Shown here: positions 1-5,070 of the stretch, piece by piece | Position numbering within the stretch: the first letter of the stretch is position 1 | How the letters are laid out: the number at the start of each line of letters is the position of its first letter | NCBI GenBank assembly: GCA_946496415.1 | Contig: CAMMGP010000101.1 | Span: 1 to 5,291 of the forward strand | Reading direction: 5' to 3' | Length of the DNA: 5,291 bases | Origin: an uncultured Clostridia bacterium | GTDB taxonomy: Bacteria; Bacillota; Clostridia; Christensenellales; Aristaeellaceae | Position numbers and translations under genes: made by a program | The notes under the pieces: generated by a model | Seen by the model: only the letters and a program-made list of their open reading frames with translations | What the model was told of the DNA's origin: nothing | Database searches by the model: none

Positions 1-444
1 GCGGTCTGCCGGGAGCTGAAGCTGTACCTGCGGGGACAGGGCATCATCGCGGCGATTGTCGGCGCTCTGGCGGCGCTGGGGCTGTGGCTGGCCGGCGTGC
101 GCTCGGCGCTGGCGCTGGGTCTGCTGGTGGGCCTGTTCAACCTCATTCCTTACTTTGGCCCGGTGCTGGGCGCGGTGCCGGCGCTGGCGGCGGCGCTGAC
201 TTCCGGTTGGCAGACGGCGGCCTTTGCCGCGGTCGTGCTCGTCGTCGTGCAACAACTCGACGGCCTGCTCATTTCCCCGCGGGTGATGGGCGCGCTCACC
301 GGCCTTGGCCCCGCCGCCGTGTTGGTGGGCGTATTTGCCGGCGGCTGCGCGTTGGGCGTGCCCGGAATGCTGCTGGCGCTGCCTGCGATGATGGTTTTTC
401 GAACATGCGTTAGAGTTTTTGTGCAGCGGGACGAAAACATTTGA
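1..444 (+). CDS. AI-2E family transporter (PerM-like), C-terminal part
   Basis: This is the last 147 residues of a multi-spanning membrane protein; the start lies outside the window. Reading frame 1 is open from base 1 to the TGA at 442-444. Hydrophobic stretches lie at about residues 14-33, 35-67, 70-84 and 100-133 of the visible part. The segment NLIPYFGPVLGAVPA (47-61) and the later QQLDGLLISPRVMG (84-97), followed by a glycine-rich VFAGGCALGVPGMLLALPA stretch, are characteristic of the C-terminal half of the AI-2E/PerM/YdiK family. Members of this family have been linked to export of autoinducer-2 or to sodium/proton exchange, but the substrate cannot be read from sequence. The protein ends in a short charged tail (QRDENI). 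Its stop codon lies inside the promoter of the next operon, and no terminator separates them, so readthrough into ireB is likely. The family call is firm; the transported substrate is unknown. Confidence 0.9.
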   Translation, partial: AVCRELKLYLRGQGIIAAIVGALAALGLWLAGVRSALALGLLVGLFNLIPYFGPVLGAVPALAAALTSGWQTAAFAAVVLVVVQQLDGLLISPRVMGALTGLGPAAVLVGVFAGGCALGVPGMLLALPAMMVFRTCVRVFVQRDENI

Positions 445-469
445 TATTTCCCGGAAGTTGTGTTATAAT
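441..469 (+). promoter_or_regulatory. Sigma-A-type promoter with extended -10, for the ireB operon
   Basis: A -35 box TTGATA (441-446) is followed by a 17-base spacer and a perfect TATAAT (464-469), preceded by TG at 461-462 (extended -10). Transcription would start near 476, giving a leader of about 55 bases before ireB. The -35 box overlaps the TGA stop of the upstream transporter gene. This is the strongest promoter match in the window and the only clear one ahead of the five-gene run, so it probably serves all of ireB to the IspD-like gene. Confidence 0.8.
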
Positions 470-478
470 AAGCGCATC

Positions 479-495
479 TGCGGCCATGGGTCGCA
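479..495 (+). other. Small hairpin at the start of the ireB leader
   Basis: TGCGGCC (479-485) can pair with GGTCGCA (489-495) through seven pairs, one of them G-U, with a three-base loop. It would lie a few bases into the predicted transcript. It may protect the 5' end of the mRNA or may be chance; no riboswitch or T-box pattern is visible in this short leader. Confidence 0.3.
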
Positions 496-530
496 AAGAG
501 GGAATTGCCTAAGGGGAAAGGCGGTGCACT

Positions 531-794
531 ATGAACAACAAGATGGGCGAAACGCGGCATTTCAGCCTCGCTTCCGAAGTCCCTGAGTCCGCGGCGGAGA
601 TCATCCACGTGGTTTATCAGGCGCTCAAGGCCAAGGGGCACGATCCAATCATGCAGCTGGTGGGCTATATCATCTCCGGCGACCCCACCTACATAACCAG
701 CTACAACAACGCCCGTTCCTTGATCCGGAGGCTGGAGCGCGACGAGATCCTCGAGGAGTTCGTGCGCTTCTACATCACGGAGCACGAGCGCTGA
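531..794 (+). CDS. ireB: IreB family regulatory phosphoprotein (UPF0297, DUF965)
   Basis: The product is 87 residues, the usual size for the family. The signature runs through GHDPIMQLVGYIISGDPTYI (36-55) and NNARSLIRRLERDEILEEFV (59-78), nearly the whole family core. In Enterococcus faecalis IreB is a cytoplasmic substrate of the Ser/Thr kinase IreK and phosphatase IreP and acts negatively in cephalosporin resistance; Bacillus YrzL is the homologue. The N-terminal phosphoacceptor region here reads GETRHF (6-11), keeping one threonine (T8), while the other known threonine position appears to be lost. The start at 531 is chosen because AAAGGCGG (517-524) lies six bases upstream; the in-frame ATG at 543 has no ribosome binding site. 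It is the first gene of the operon, six bases before the aldo/keto reductase. Homologues usually sit between alaS and ruvX. No IreK or IreP gene is in the window. Confidence 0.93.
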   Translation: MNNKMGETRHFSLASEVPESAAEIIHVVYQALKAKGHDPIMQLVGYIISGDPTYITSYNNARSLIRRLERDEILEEFVRFYITEHER

Positions 795-800
795 CGCGGC

Positions 801-1736
801 ATGGAATCCGTTCGCCTGGGGGCTTCGGGCCTGACGGTTTCGAGGCTGTGCTTCGGCACGCTCACCATGTCGCCGCTGCAAATGGATATGCCGGCCGAAC
901 AGGGCGCGGAGCTGCTTCTCTATGCCTATGCGCGCGGCGTTCGCTTTCTGGATACGGCCGATCTCTACGGCACCTATCCCCATATCCGGCGCGCCCTGGT
1001 GGATGCGCCGGATTATGTCGTCAGCACCAAGGCCTACTGCTACGATAAAAAGACCGCTTCCGAGGCTTTGGAGCGCGCCTTTCGCGGACTGGATCGCGAG
1101 TATGTGGATCTGTTCATGCTGCACGAACAGGAATCCCTTTATACGCTGCGCGGGCATCAGGAGGCGCTCGATTACCTCTGCGAGCAGAAGGCGCTCGGCC
1201 GCGTCGGCGCGGTGGGCATGAGCACCCACCACGTGGCGGCGGTCAAGGCGGCCTGGCGCTTTCCGGAAATACAGGTCATCCACCCGCTGATCAATCTGGG
1301 CGGCGTGGGCATCCAGGGCGGCACGCGCTTTGACATGGAGGGCGCGGTCGCCAGCGCCCACAGCCAGGGCGCGGGCATCTTCGCCATGAAGGCGTTGGGC
1401 GGCGGCCACCTCATCGGTTCGTCGCGGGAGGCGCTTTCCTATATACTTTCCAAGCCGTGGATCGACGCGGTGGCGGTGGGCATGCAGTCGTTTGCCGAGA
1501 TCGACGCCAACGTGCGCGCCTTCGAGGGCGACTTCAGCCTGCTGGAGCCCCTTTCCAGGCGCGAGCGGCATTTGATGGTGCACGACTGGTGCGAGGGCTG
1601 CGGGCGCTGCGAGGCGCGGTGCGGCCAGCACGCCATCCGCGTGGTGGACGGACGCGCGCGCGTGGATCGGGAAAAGTGCGTGCTTTGCGGCTATTGCGCG
1701 GGCGTCTGCCCGCAGGTGTGTATAAAGGTGGTATGA
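801..1736 (+). CDS. Aldo/keto reductase with C-terminal 2[4Fe-4S] ferredoxin domain
   Basis: The 311-residue protein has two parts. Residues 1 to about 250 form an aldo/keto reductase barrel beginning MESVRLGASGLTVSRLCFGT, the typical family start. The catalytic tetrad is all present: D51 and Y56 (DTADLYGTYP), K77 (VVSTKAY) and H108 (LFMLHEQ). Residues 264-303 carry two cysteine sets, C264/C267/C270/C274 and C293/C296/C299/C303, both spaced CX2CX2CX3C, expected to bind two 4Fe-4S clusters. The first set ends in CG rather than the usual CP. This arrangement belongs to the COG1453-type reductases of anaerobes; the natural substrate and electron partner are unknown. The barrel is compact compared with 280-320 residues in stand-alone reductases. 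No ribosome binding site lies close before 801, and the ireB stop is only six bases away, so translation is probably coupled to ireB. Its position between ireB and ruvX is unusual. Confidence 0.92.
   Translation: MESVRLGASGLTVSRLCFGTLTMSPLQMDMPAEQGAELLLYAYARGVRFLDTADLYGTYPHIRRALVDAPDYVVSTKAYCYDKKTASEALERAFRGLDREYVDLFMLHEQESLYTLRGHQEALDYLCEQKALGRVGAVGMSTHHVAAVKAAWRFPEIQVIHPLINLGGVGIQGGTRFDMEGAVASAHSQGAGIFAMKALGGGHLIGSSREALSYILSKPWIDAVAVGMQSFAEIDANVRAFEGDFSLLEPLSRRERHLMVHDWCEGCGRCEARCGQHAIRVVDGRARVDREKCVLCGYCAGVCPQVCIKVV
1724..1731 (+). promoter_or_regulatory. Ribosome binding site for the RuvX-DUF1292 gene
   Basis: AAAGGTGG lies inside the last codons of the aldo/keto reductase gene, nine bases before the ATG at 1741. 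It decides the start, which also gives the canonical RuvX N-terminus MRVLCLDVG. Confidence 0.7.
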
Positions 1737-1740
1737 GCGC

Positions 1741-2484
1741 ATGCGGGTATTGTGTCTGGACGTGGGGGAAAAGCGCGTCGGCGTTGCCGTGTCCGATCCG
1801 CTGTCCATCACCGCGCAGGGCGTGGAGACCATCCACACGCGCGGGGCGGAAAACGACGCCATGCGCGTGCGCGAATTGTGCGGCAAGTATCTGACCGACC
1901 GCGTGCTCGTCGGCCTTCCGCGCACGCTCAGCGGCGAGGAGGGCTTTCAGGCCCAGCGCGTGCGCGAGTTCGCCCGCAGGCTTGAACTTTTCGGCCTCAA
2001 CGTGCGCTTCTGGGACGAGCGCCTGACCACGCGCTCGGCCACGCGGGCGCTCATCGAGGGCCGCATGCGCCGCGAAAAGCGCAAGGACGTCGTGGACATG
2101 CTGGCCGCGACGCTGATTTTGCAGTCGTTTCTCGACGCGGGCGGCTGGCCGGAGGAAGAATCCGAGACTTTGAGAAAGAAGGTCTATACCATGAGCGATG
2201 GCAAGGAATTCAATATGGAGCAGAGCGACGTCGTCGAACTCATCGACGAGGACGGCAAGGAAGTCAGTTTCGAGCATCTGATGACCCTAGAGCACAAGGG
2301 CAACACCTACGTCTGTCTCGCGCCCGTGGAGCCGGACGACGACATCGCCGAGGACGAACTGGTCATACTGCGCATCGATACCGACGAGGACGGCAACGAC
2401 GCCTACGTGACCATCGACGACGATGAAGAGTTGGACGACGTGTTTGAAAAGTACCTCGAGATCGCCGAGGCGGACGAGGAATAG
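1741..2484 (+). CDS. ruvX: RuvX (YqgF) Holliday junction resolvase-like nuclease fused to DUF1292
   Basis: One open frame encodes 247 residues that match two normally separate proteins. Residues 1 to about 138 are RuvX/YqgF, an RNase H-fold nuclease implicated in Holliday junction resolution or 16S rRNA 5'-end maturation. The acidic active-site residues are D7 in LDVGEKRVGVAVSDP, E93 in WDERLTT and D119 in RKDVVDMLAATLILQSFLD. This domain ends where free RuvX proteins stop. A short charged linker (PEEESETLRKKVYT, 137-150) follows. Residues 151-247 are a DUF1292 (YrzB-like) domain: VVELIDEDGKEVSFEHL, YVCLAPVEP, ELVILRIDTDEDG and a very acidic tail ending EADEE. The function of DUF1292 is unknown. 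ruvX and DUF1292 are usually adjacent genes; here no stop codon separates them. Codon 151 is ATG with a good Shine-Dalgarno before it, so free DUF1292 may also be made. A fusion, a lost stop codon or a sequencing error are all possible. Confidence 0.9.
   Translation: MRVLCLDVGEKRVGVAVSDPLSITAQGVETIHTRGAENDAMRVRELCGKYLTDRVLVGLPRTLSGEEGFQAQRVREFARRLELFGLNVRFWDERLTTRSATRALIEGRMRREKRKDVVDMLAATLILQSFLDAGGWPEEESETLRKKVYTMSDGKEFNMEQSDVVELIDEDGKEVSFEHLMTLEHKGNTYVCLAPVEPDDDIAEDELVILRIDTDEDGNDAYVTIDDDEELDDVFEKYLEIAEADEE
2178..2193 (+). promoter_or_regulatory. Internal ribosome binding site and ATG for a stand-alone DUF1292
   Basis: GAAGG (2178-2182), within the purine run AGAAAGAAGG, lies eight bases before the in-frame ATG at 2191-2193. 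Starting there gives a 97-residue protein beginning MSDGKEFNMEQ, the length and start expected for an unfused DUF1292 protein ending at 2484. An out-of-frame TGA at 2171-2173 also precedes it. The site looks like a relic of two separate genes and may still work. Confidence 0.6.
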
Positions 2485-2490
2485 GCGCGC

Positions 2491-3333
2491 ATGGAGACGA
2501 ATGAGAAGCGCGAGTTGTCGCTTGCGGAGATTCAGGCGCGGGAATACGAGTTGCTCAAACAGTTCGACGCCTATTGCAAGCGCCACGGGCTTACCTACTG
2601 CCTCTGCGGGGGCACGCTCCTGGGCGCGGTGCGCCACAAGGGCTTCATCCCCTGGGACGACGACATCGACCTGATGATGCCCCGCGCGGACTACGAGCGA
2701 TTGCGCGACCTGGCCCGCAAGGAGCCGGTGAGCGACTGCCTTTTCGTGCGCTATCCCGGCGACAGGGGCTATCCTTACGGCTTTATGAAGGCGGTGGACG
2801 CGCGCACCGTGGTCTATGAGCGCAACATCATGCGCGATGAGCAGCGCGCCGGGCTGGCCCTTGACATCTTCCCTCTGGACAGGATGTATACCGCCCGGTG
2901 GAAAAACCGCCTGCTGCTTGCGCGCGTCAAGTTCTGGATTCAGGTGGGCAAGGTCGGCGCGGGGATGATCCGCACGGAGCGCGATTCCCTGAAAAAGCGC
3001 CTGCGCAATCTGGTGATGCTGCTTTTGCGGCCCGTAGCCGCCTGCGTGCCTTATGAAAAGGCGATGGCCAAGGTGGATCGCATCGCCGCGGGACGGCAAA
3101 CATTGACGCCGTATATACTCGGCAATCTCGGCTGGCCCAACCAGTGGAAGGACATGTTCCCCAAAGAGGTGTTCGAGCGCTACGTCGACCTCGACTTTTG
3201 CGAGGGCAGGTTCCCCTGCCCCGTGGGCTACGACGCCTATCTGACGCAATTATACGGAAATTACATGCGCGTCCCCAGGGAAGGCGAGCGGGTGGCGCAC
3301 AGCTTCCGCGCCTATTGGAGGGATGAAGCATGA
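2491..3333 (+). CDS. LicD family phosphotransferase (nucleotidyltransferase-fold)
   Basis: The 280-residue cytoplasmic protein carries the LicD core: CGGTLLGAVRHKGFIPWDDD (38-57) and DIDLMMPRADYERL (58-71). G41/T42 and the aspartates D56, D57, D58 and D60 are the expected metal- and nucleotide-binding residues. A second LicD element, LALDIFPLD (122-130), and the C-terminal YDAYLTQLYGNYMRVP (247-262) are also typical. LicD proteins move phosphocholine, or a related phospho-alcohol, from a CDP-linked donor onto surface glycans such as teichoic acids or capsule; fukutin and FKRP are animal relatives that transfer ribitol phosphate from CDP-ribitol. The acceptor here is unknown. GAGGA (2476-2480), within the end of the previous gene, precedes the ATG by ten bases. 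The stop overlaps the next start (ATGA at 3330-3333), so the two are probably translationally coupled and act in one pathway. No licA, licB or licC neighbours are visible. Confidence 0.92.
   Translation: METNEKRELSLAEIQAREYELLKQFDAYCKRHGLTYCLCGGTLLGAVRHKGFIPWDDDIDLMMPRADYERLRDLARKEPVSDCLFVRYPGDRGYPYGFMKAVDARTVVYERNIMRDEQRAGLALDIFPLDRMYTARWKNRLLLARVKFWIQVGKVGAGMIRTERDSLKKRLRNLVMLLLRPVAACVPYEKAMAKVDRIAAGRQTLTPYILGNLGWPNQWKDMFPKEVFERYVDLDFCEGRFPCPVGYDAYLTQLYGNYMRVPREGERVAHSFRAYWRDEA
3317..3321 (+). promoter_or_regulatory. Ribosome binding site for the IspD-like gene
   Basis: GGAGG lies in the last codons of licD, eight bases before the ATG at 3330. It selects this ATG over the out-of-frame ATG at 3323, and the resulting N-terminus MNAALILCGG fits the nucleotidyltransferase family. 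Confidence 0.75.
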
Positions 3334-3986
3334 ACGCGGCCCTGATCCTCTGCGGCGGCGTGGGCAACCGCTTTGGCGGCGGCCTGCCCAAGCAGTACCT
3401 GCCCGTGGCGGGACACATGTGCGTGGAATACGTCATCCGCGCCTGCTGCGAGGCAAAGAGCGTGGACAAGGTGGTGGTCTGCGCCGCTCCGCCCTACGAA
3501 TACCTCCTGCCGCTGCGGGAGCGCTATGATTTCGACCTCACGCCCTCGGGCGCGGAGCGCAACGGCACCATTCATCTGGGGCTTGAATACATTCGCGCGC
3601 GCTACGCCTGCGAAAAACTGGCCGTCATCGATTCAGCGCGGCCGCTGACCACCGCCGCGCTCATCGACGCGCTGATGGAAAAGCTGGACGAATACGACGC
3701 GGCCATACAGTGCCGCCATTTGTGCGACGCGCTGGGCCACTATGGCGAGCAGGACGTGGATCGCAGCCAGTACTATGCCATCCAGACGCCTGAGTGCTTC
3801 CGCTTTGAGGTGTTCTATCGCCATTTCCGCGAGGAATTCCCCGCCACCTGCCTGCTCAACCATCTGCCGCTCTCCGCGAGCCGGTTTTTGTACTTCGACT
3901 TTATCAACAACCTGAAGATGACCTATCCCGAGGACATCGATTTTCTCACCTATGTGCTGGAAAAGAGGCGTCGGGAAAAAGCGTGA
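3330..3986 (+). CDS. IspD/TarI-like cytidylyltransferase
   Basis: The 218-residue protein has the fold signature of IspD (MEP cytidylyltransferase) and TarI (ribitol-5-phosphate cytidylyltransferase): ALILCGGVGNRFGGGLPKQY (4-23) with R14 and K21 for CTP binding, SGAERNGTIHLGL (73-85), VIDSARPLT (99-107), VDRSQYYAIQTPECF (143-157) with R145, and NNLKMTYPEDIDFL (193-206) with K196. Enzymes of this group join CTP and a sugar-alcohol phosphate to give a CDP-alcohol. It departs from housekeeping IspD where the RDT motif is expected (CRHLCDAL, 128-135) and in the TDEAS-like acidic loop, which reads FPATCLLNHLP (170-180). That, together with the overlap with licD, argues against MEP as the substrate and for a CDP-alditol donor for LicD, though a working IspD is not excluded. 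No tarJ-like reductase accompanies it. It is the last gene of the operon. Confidence 0.87.
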   Translation: MNAALILCGGVGNRFGGGLPKQYLPVAGHMCVEYVIRACCEAKSVDKVVVCAAPPYEYLLPLRERYDFDLTPSGAERNGTIHLGLEYIRARYACEKLAVIDSARPLTTAALIDALMEKLDEYDAAIQCRHLCDALGHYGEQDVDRSQYYAIQTPECFRFEVFYRHFREEFPATCLLNHLPLSASRFLYFDFINNLKMTYPEDIDFLTYVLEKRRREKA

Positions 3987-4020
3987 CCGGCGACGCTTTT
4001 GCGAGATGCAGGAATACAAA

Positions 4021-4051
4021 GGGGATGACGCGAACGCATCGCGTCATCCCC
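4021..4051 (+). repeat. Left 31-base hairpin copy, possible terminator
   Basis: GGGGATGACGCG (4021-4032) pairs perfectly with CGCGTCATCCCC (4040-4051) around a seven-base loop AACGCAT. It begins 35 bases after the IspD-like stop. On the plus strand no T-run follows; on the minus strand the stem is followed by TTTGTATT, so it resembles a weak terminator for transcripts coming from the HAD side. Confidence 0.8.
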
Positions 4052-4077
4052 TCAGACCGTTGACAAAGCCCACAAAC

Positions 4078-4121
4078 GCAAAAATCGCCCTGATAGAATA
4101 GAAATCAGAGACGATTTTTGC
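4078..4121. terminator. A-run/T-run stem-loop inside the element, possible bidirectional terminator
   Basis: GCAAAAATCG (4078-4087) pairs with CGATTTTTGC (4112-4121); inside, CTGAT (4090-4094) pairs with ATCAG (4104-4108) around a nine-base loop, with a small internal bulge (CC against AGA). The A-run on one arm and T-run on the other would give a U-run in either direction, as in bidirectional terminators between convergent genes. The core stem is short and not GC-rich, so termination is uncertain; the structure itself is clear. Confidence 0.45.
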
Positions 4122-4132
4122 TTCCTGCGTCA

Positions 4133-4193
4133 GCTGCACTTGCATCCTGCGGTCACTTACGTCCATGTAAGCTCCCTTGGATGCAAGTGCAGC
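4133..4193. repeat. 15-pair stem-loop inside the element
   Basis: GCTGCACTTGCATCC (4133-4147) is the exact complement of GGATGCAAGTGCAGC (4179-4193). Within the 31-base loop a second small stem CTTAC/GTAAG (4156-4160 with 4167-4171) can form around GTCCAT. A perfect 15-pair stem at this spacing is far beyond chance and marks the element's interior as structured RNA or DNA. Confidence 0.8.
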
Positions 4194-4254
4194 TTCCTTG
4201 GCTTGCAGGCTTTCTCAACGCTCTGCCAGTCTGTCGACTTTGTCAACATCCTGA

Positions 4255-4285
4255 GGGGATGACGCGAACGCATCGCGTCATCCCC
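4255..4285 (+). repeat. Right 31-base hairpin copy, possible operon terminator
   Basis: This copy is identical over 31 bases and in the same orientation as 4021-4051, including the AACGCAT loop (4267-4273), with 203 bases between the copies. On the plus strand it is followed by TTTAT, a short T-run, so it could end the ireB-to-IspD-like operon transcript. It finishes 15 bases before the end of the HAD gene. Confidence 0.8.
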
Positions 4286-4300
4286 TTTATCGCGCGGCCC

Positions 4301-4945
4301 TCAGAAAAGCAGACTTTCCAACTGCGCGGCATCGTCGGCGTGCATCTCGGGCAATTCGGGCATCTCCGCCGCCTTGCGGAATCCCCAGGAAACCCAGATG
4401 AAGGGCAGGCCGGCGTTTTTCGCCGTCTGCTCGTCCACGCCGCTGTCGCCGACGTAGACGGCGCTCTCCGCGTCCGCGCCCAGCGCCTTCAAAAGCGTCT
4501 CCACGCCGATGGGGGAGGGCTTTTTCGGAACCGTCGCGCTCTCGCCCACGGCTTTGTCGAACAGGCCGGGGAAGTGGTCGTTCATCAAAAGCTGCACGGC
4601 GGCGTCGTATTTGTTGGAATTGACGCCCACCTTCACGCCCGCGGCCCGCAGCTTGCCAAGCAGCGCGGCAATGCCCGCGTAGGGATGCGTCTCAACGTTG
4701 ATGTGCGTGTTGTAGTATTCGCGAAAGTCTTCGAGAATGGCGGCGGCTTCCTCCGCGCTCGTCCCCGCGGGCACGGCGCGCTCGATGAGTTTGGCCACGC
4801 CGTTGCCCACAAACAGGCGCACCTCCTCCTGCGTGCGCGGCGCGTAACCGCGCTTTTCCAGAGCCGCGTTGACCGCGTTTTTGAGGTCGTCCAGCGTATT
4901 GAGCAGCGTGCCGTCCAGGTCAAAGATGACGCAGCGATATTTCAT
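4301..4945 (-). CDS. HAD superfamily hydrolase, phosphoglycolate phosphatase-like
   Basis: The 214-residue protein has all four HAD motifs: DLDGT (9-13) with nucleophile D9 and acid/base D11; the S110 motif in VGVNSNK; K142 in VPKKPSP; and GDSGVD (166-171) with D167 and D171 for magnesium. A helical cap between motifs I and II (about 16-85) places it in the subfamily IA group with Gph and PgmB. It probably dephosphorylates a small metabolite such as 2-phosphoglycolate, but substrate cannot be fixed from sequence. The start at 4945 is chosen because GGAGG (4958-4954) lies eight bases before it and the protein then begins MKYRCVIFDLDGT. The frame stays open upstream to 5152, but that extension has no family match and would run through the divergent gene's promoter. 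It is convergent with the operon and divergent from the methyltransferase. Confidence 0.93.
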   Translation of the reverse strand: MKYRCVIFDLDGTLLNTLDDLKNAVNAALEKRGYAPRTQEEVRLFVGNGVAKLIERAVPAGTSAEEAAAILEDFREYYNTHINVETHPYAGIAALLGKLRAAGVKVGVNSNKYDAAVQLLMNDHFPGLFDKAVGESATVPKKPSPIGVETLLKALGADAESAVYVGDSGVDEQTAKNAGLPFIWVSWGFRKAAEMPELPEMHADDAAQLESLLF

Positions 4946-4976
4946 GGCGATATCCTCCATTGCGCTTTCCACAGCG

Positions 4977-4982
4977 AGTATA
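4977..4982 (-). promoter_or_regulatory. Possible -10 box for the HAD gene
   Basis: TATACT on the minus strand lies about 30 bases before the HAD start, at a fitting distance for a short leader. No good -35 hexamer is found 16-18 bases further upstream, so this is a weak prediction. Confidence 0.35.
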
Positions 4983-4988
4983 GCGCAT

Positions 4989-5007
4989 GCGCGCAAATTC
5001 TGCGCGC
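4989..5007. promoter_or_regulatory. GC-rich inverted repeat between divergent genes
   Basis: GCGCGCA (4989-4995) is the exact complement of TGCGCGC (5001-5007) around AATTC, next to a second palindrome GCGCATGCGC (4983-4992). It overlaps the likely -35 region of the HAD gene, so it could be an operator. Such GC alternation can also arise by chance in this GC-rich sequence. Confidence 0.3.
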
Positions 5008-5041
5008 GGTTTTGGGTTAGCTTTCCGTTATCGCTCTCCTG

Positions 5042-5070
5042 TTGCAATGCGCGCGTGCATGTGGTAAAAT
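5042..5070 (+). promoter_or_regulatory. Sigma-A-type promoter with extended -10, for the methyltransferase
   Basis: TTGCAA (5042-5047), a 17-base spacer and TAAAAT (5065-5070), with TG at 5062-5063, form a good promoter. Transcription would begin near 5077, giving a leader of about 16 bases that holds the ribosome binding site GGGGTGG (5079-5085). Confidence 0.65.

Larger units (their letters stand above)
4018..4288. repeat. 271-base structured intergenic element with hairpin-capped inverted ends
   Basis: This element fills most of the 3987-4300 gap between convergent genes and has no credible coding frame. Its outer ends, AAAGGGGATGACGCG (4018-4032) and CGCGTCATCCCCTTT (4274-4288), are exact inverted complements over 15 bases. 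Each end is also a self-contained 12-pair hairpin (4021-4051 and 4255-4285), and the two 31-base copies are identical in direct orientation. Just inside, TCAG (4052-4055) pairs with CTGA (4251-4254), and GTTGACAAAG (4059-4068) with CTTTGTCAAC (4238-4247), so both arms measure 48 bases. The interior holds two more stem-loops (4078-4121 and 4133-4193) and a related CTTTCTCAAC (4210-4219). The build resembles REP/BIME, ERIC or MITE-type repeats, or non-autonomous IS200/IS605-like elements, but it is not one I recognise. It may also end transcription from both sides. Confidence 0.8.

Noticed and set aside
486..512. An eight-codon leader peptide (MGRKEGIA) before ireB
   Set aside because: It has no ribosome binding site, its ATG lies in a hairpin loop, and it has no run of regulatory codons or attenuator structure.
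150..1925. A 591-codon minus-strand open frame across the transporter, ireB and reductase genes
   Set aside because: It is antisense to three well-recognised genes, resembles no known family, is rich in Arg, Ala and His as GC-rich shadow frames are, and has no ribosome binding site.
2287..3249. A 320-codon minus-strand open frame opposite licD
   Set aside because: Its codons mirror the strongly supported LicD frame; the product has no recognisable domain.
4060..4065. TTGACA as a -35 box of a promoter inside the intergenic element
   Set aside because: No -10 hexamer lies 16-18 bases downstream; the nearest TAGAAT is 28 bases away. The sequence is part of the inverted pair with 4238-4247.
4021..4285. 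Two identical 31-base repeats as a CRISPR array
   Set aside because: There are only two copies, 203 bases apart, and the intervening sequence is itself palindromic; no cas gene is visible.
4118..5020. A 300-codon plus-strand open frame opposite the HAD gene
   Set aside because: It begins inside the structured element and runs antisense to a HAD gene with all four motifs.
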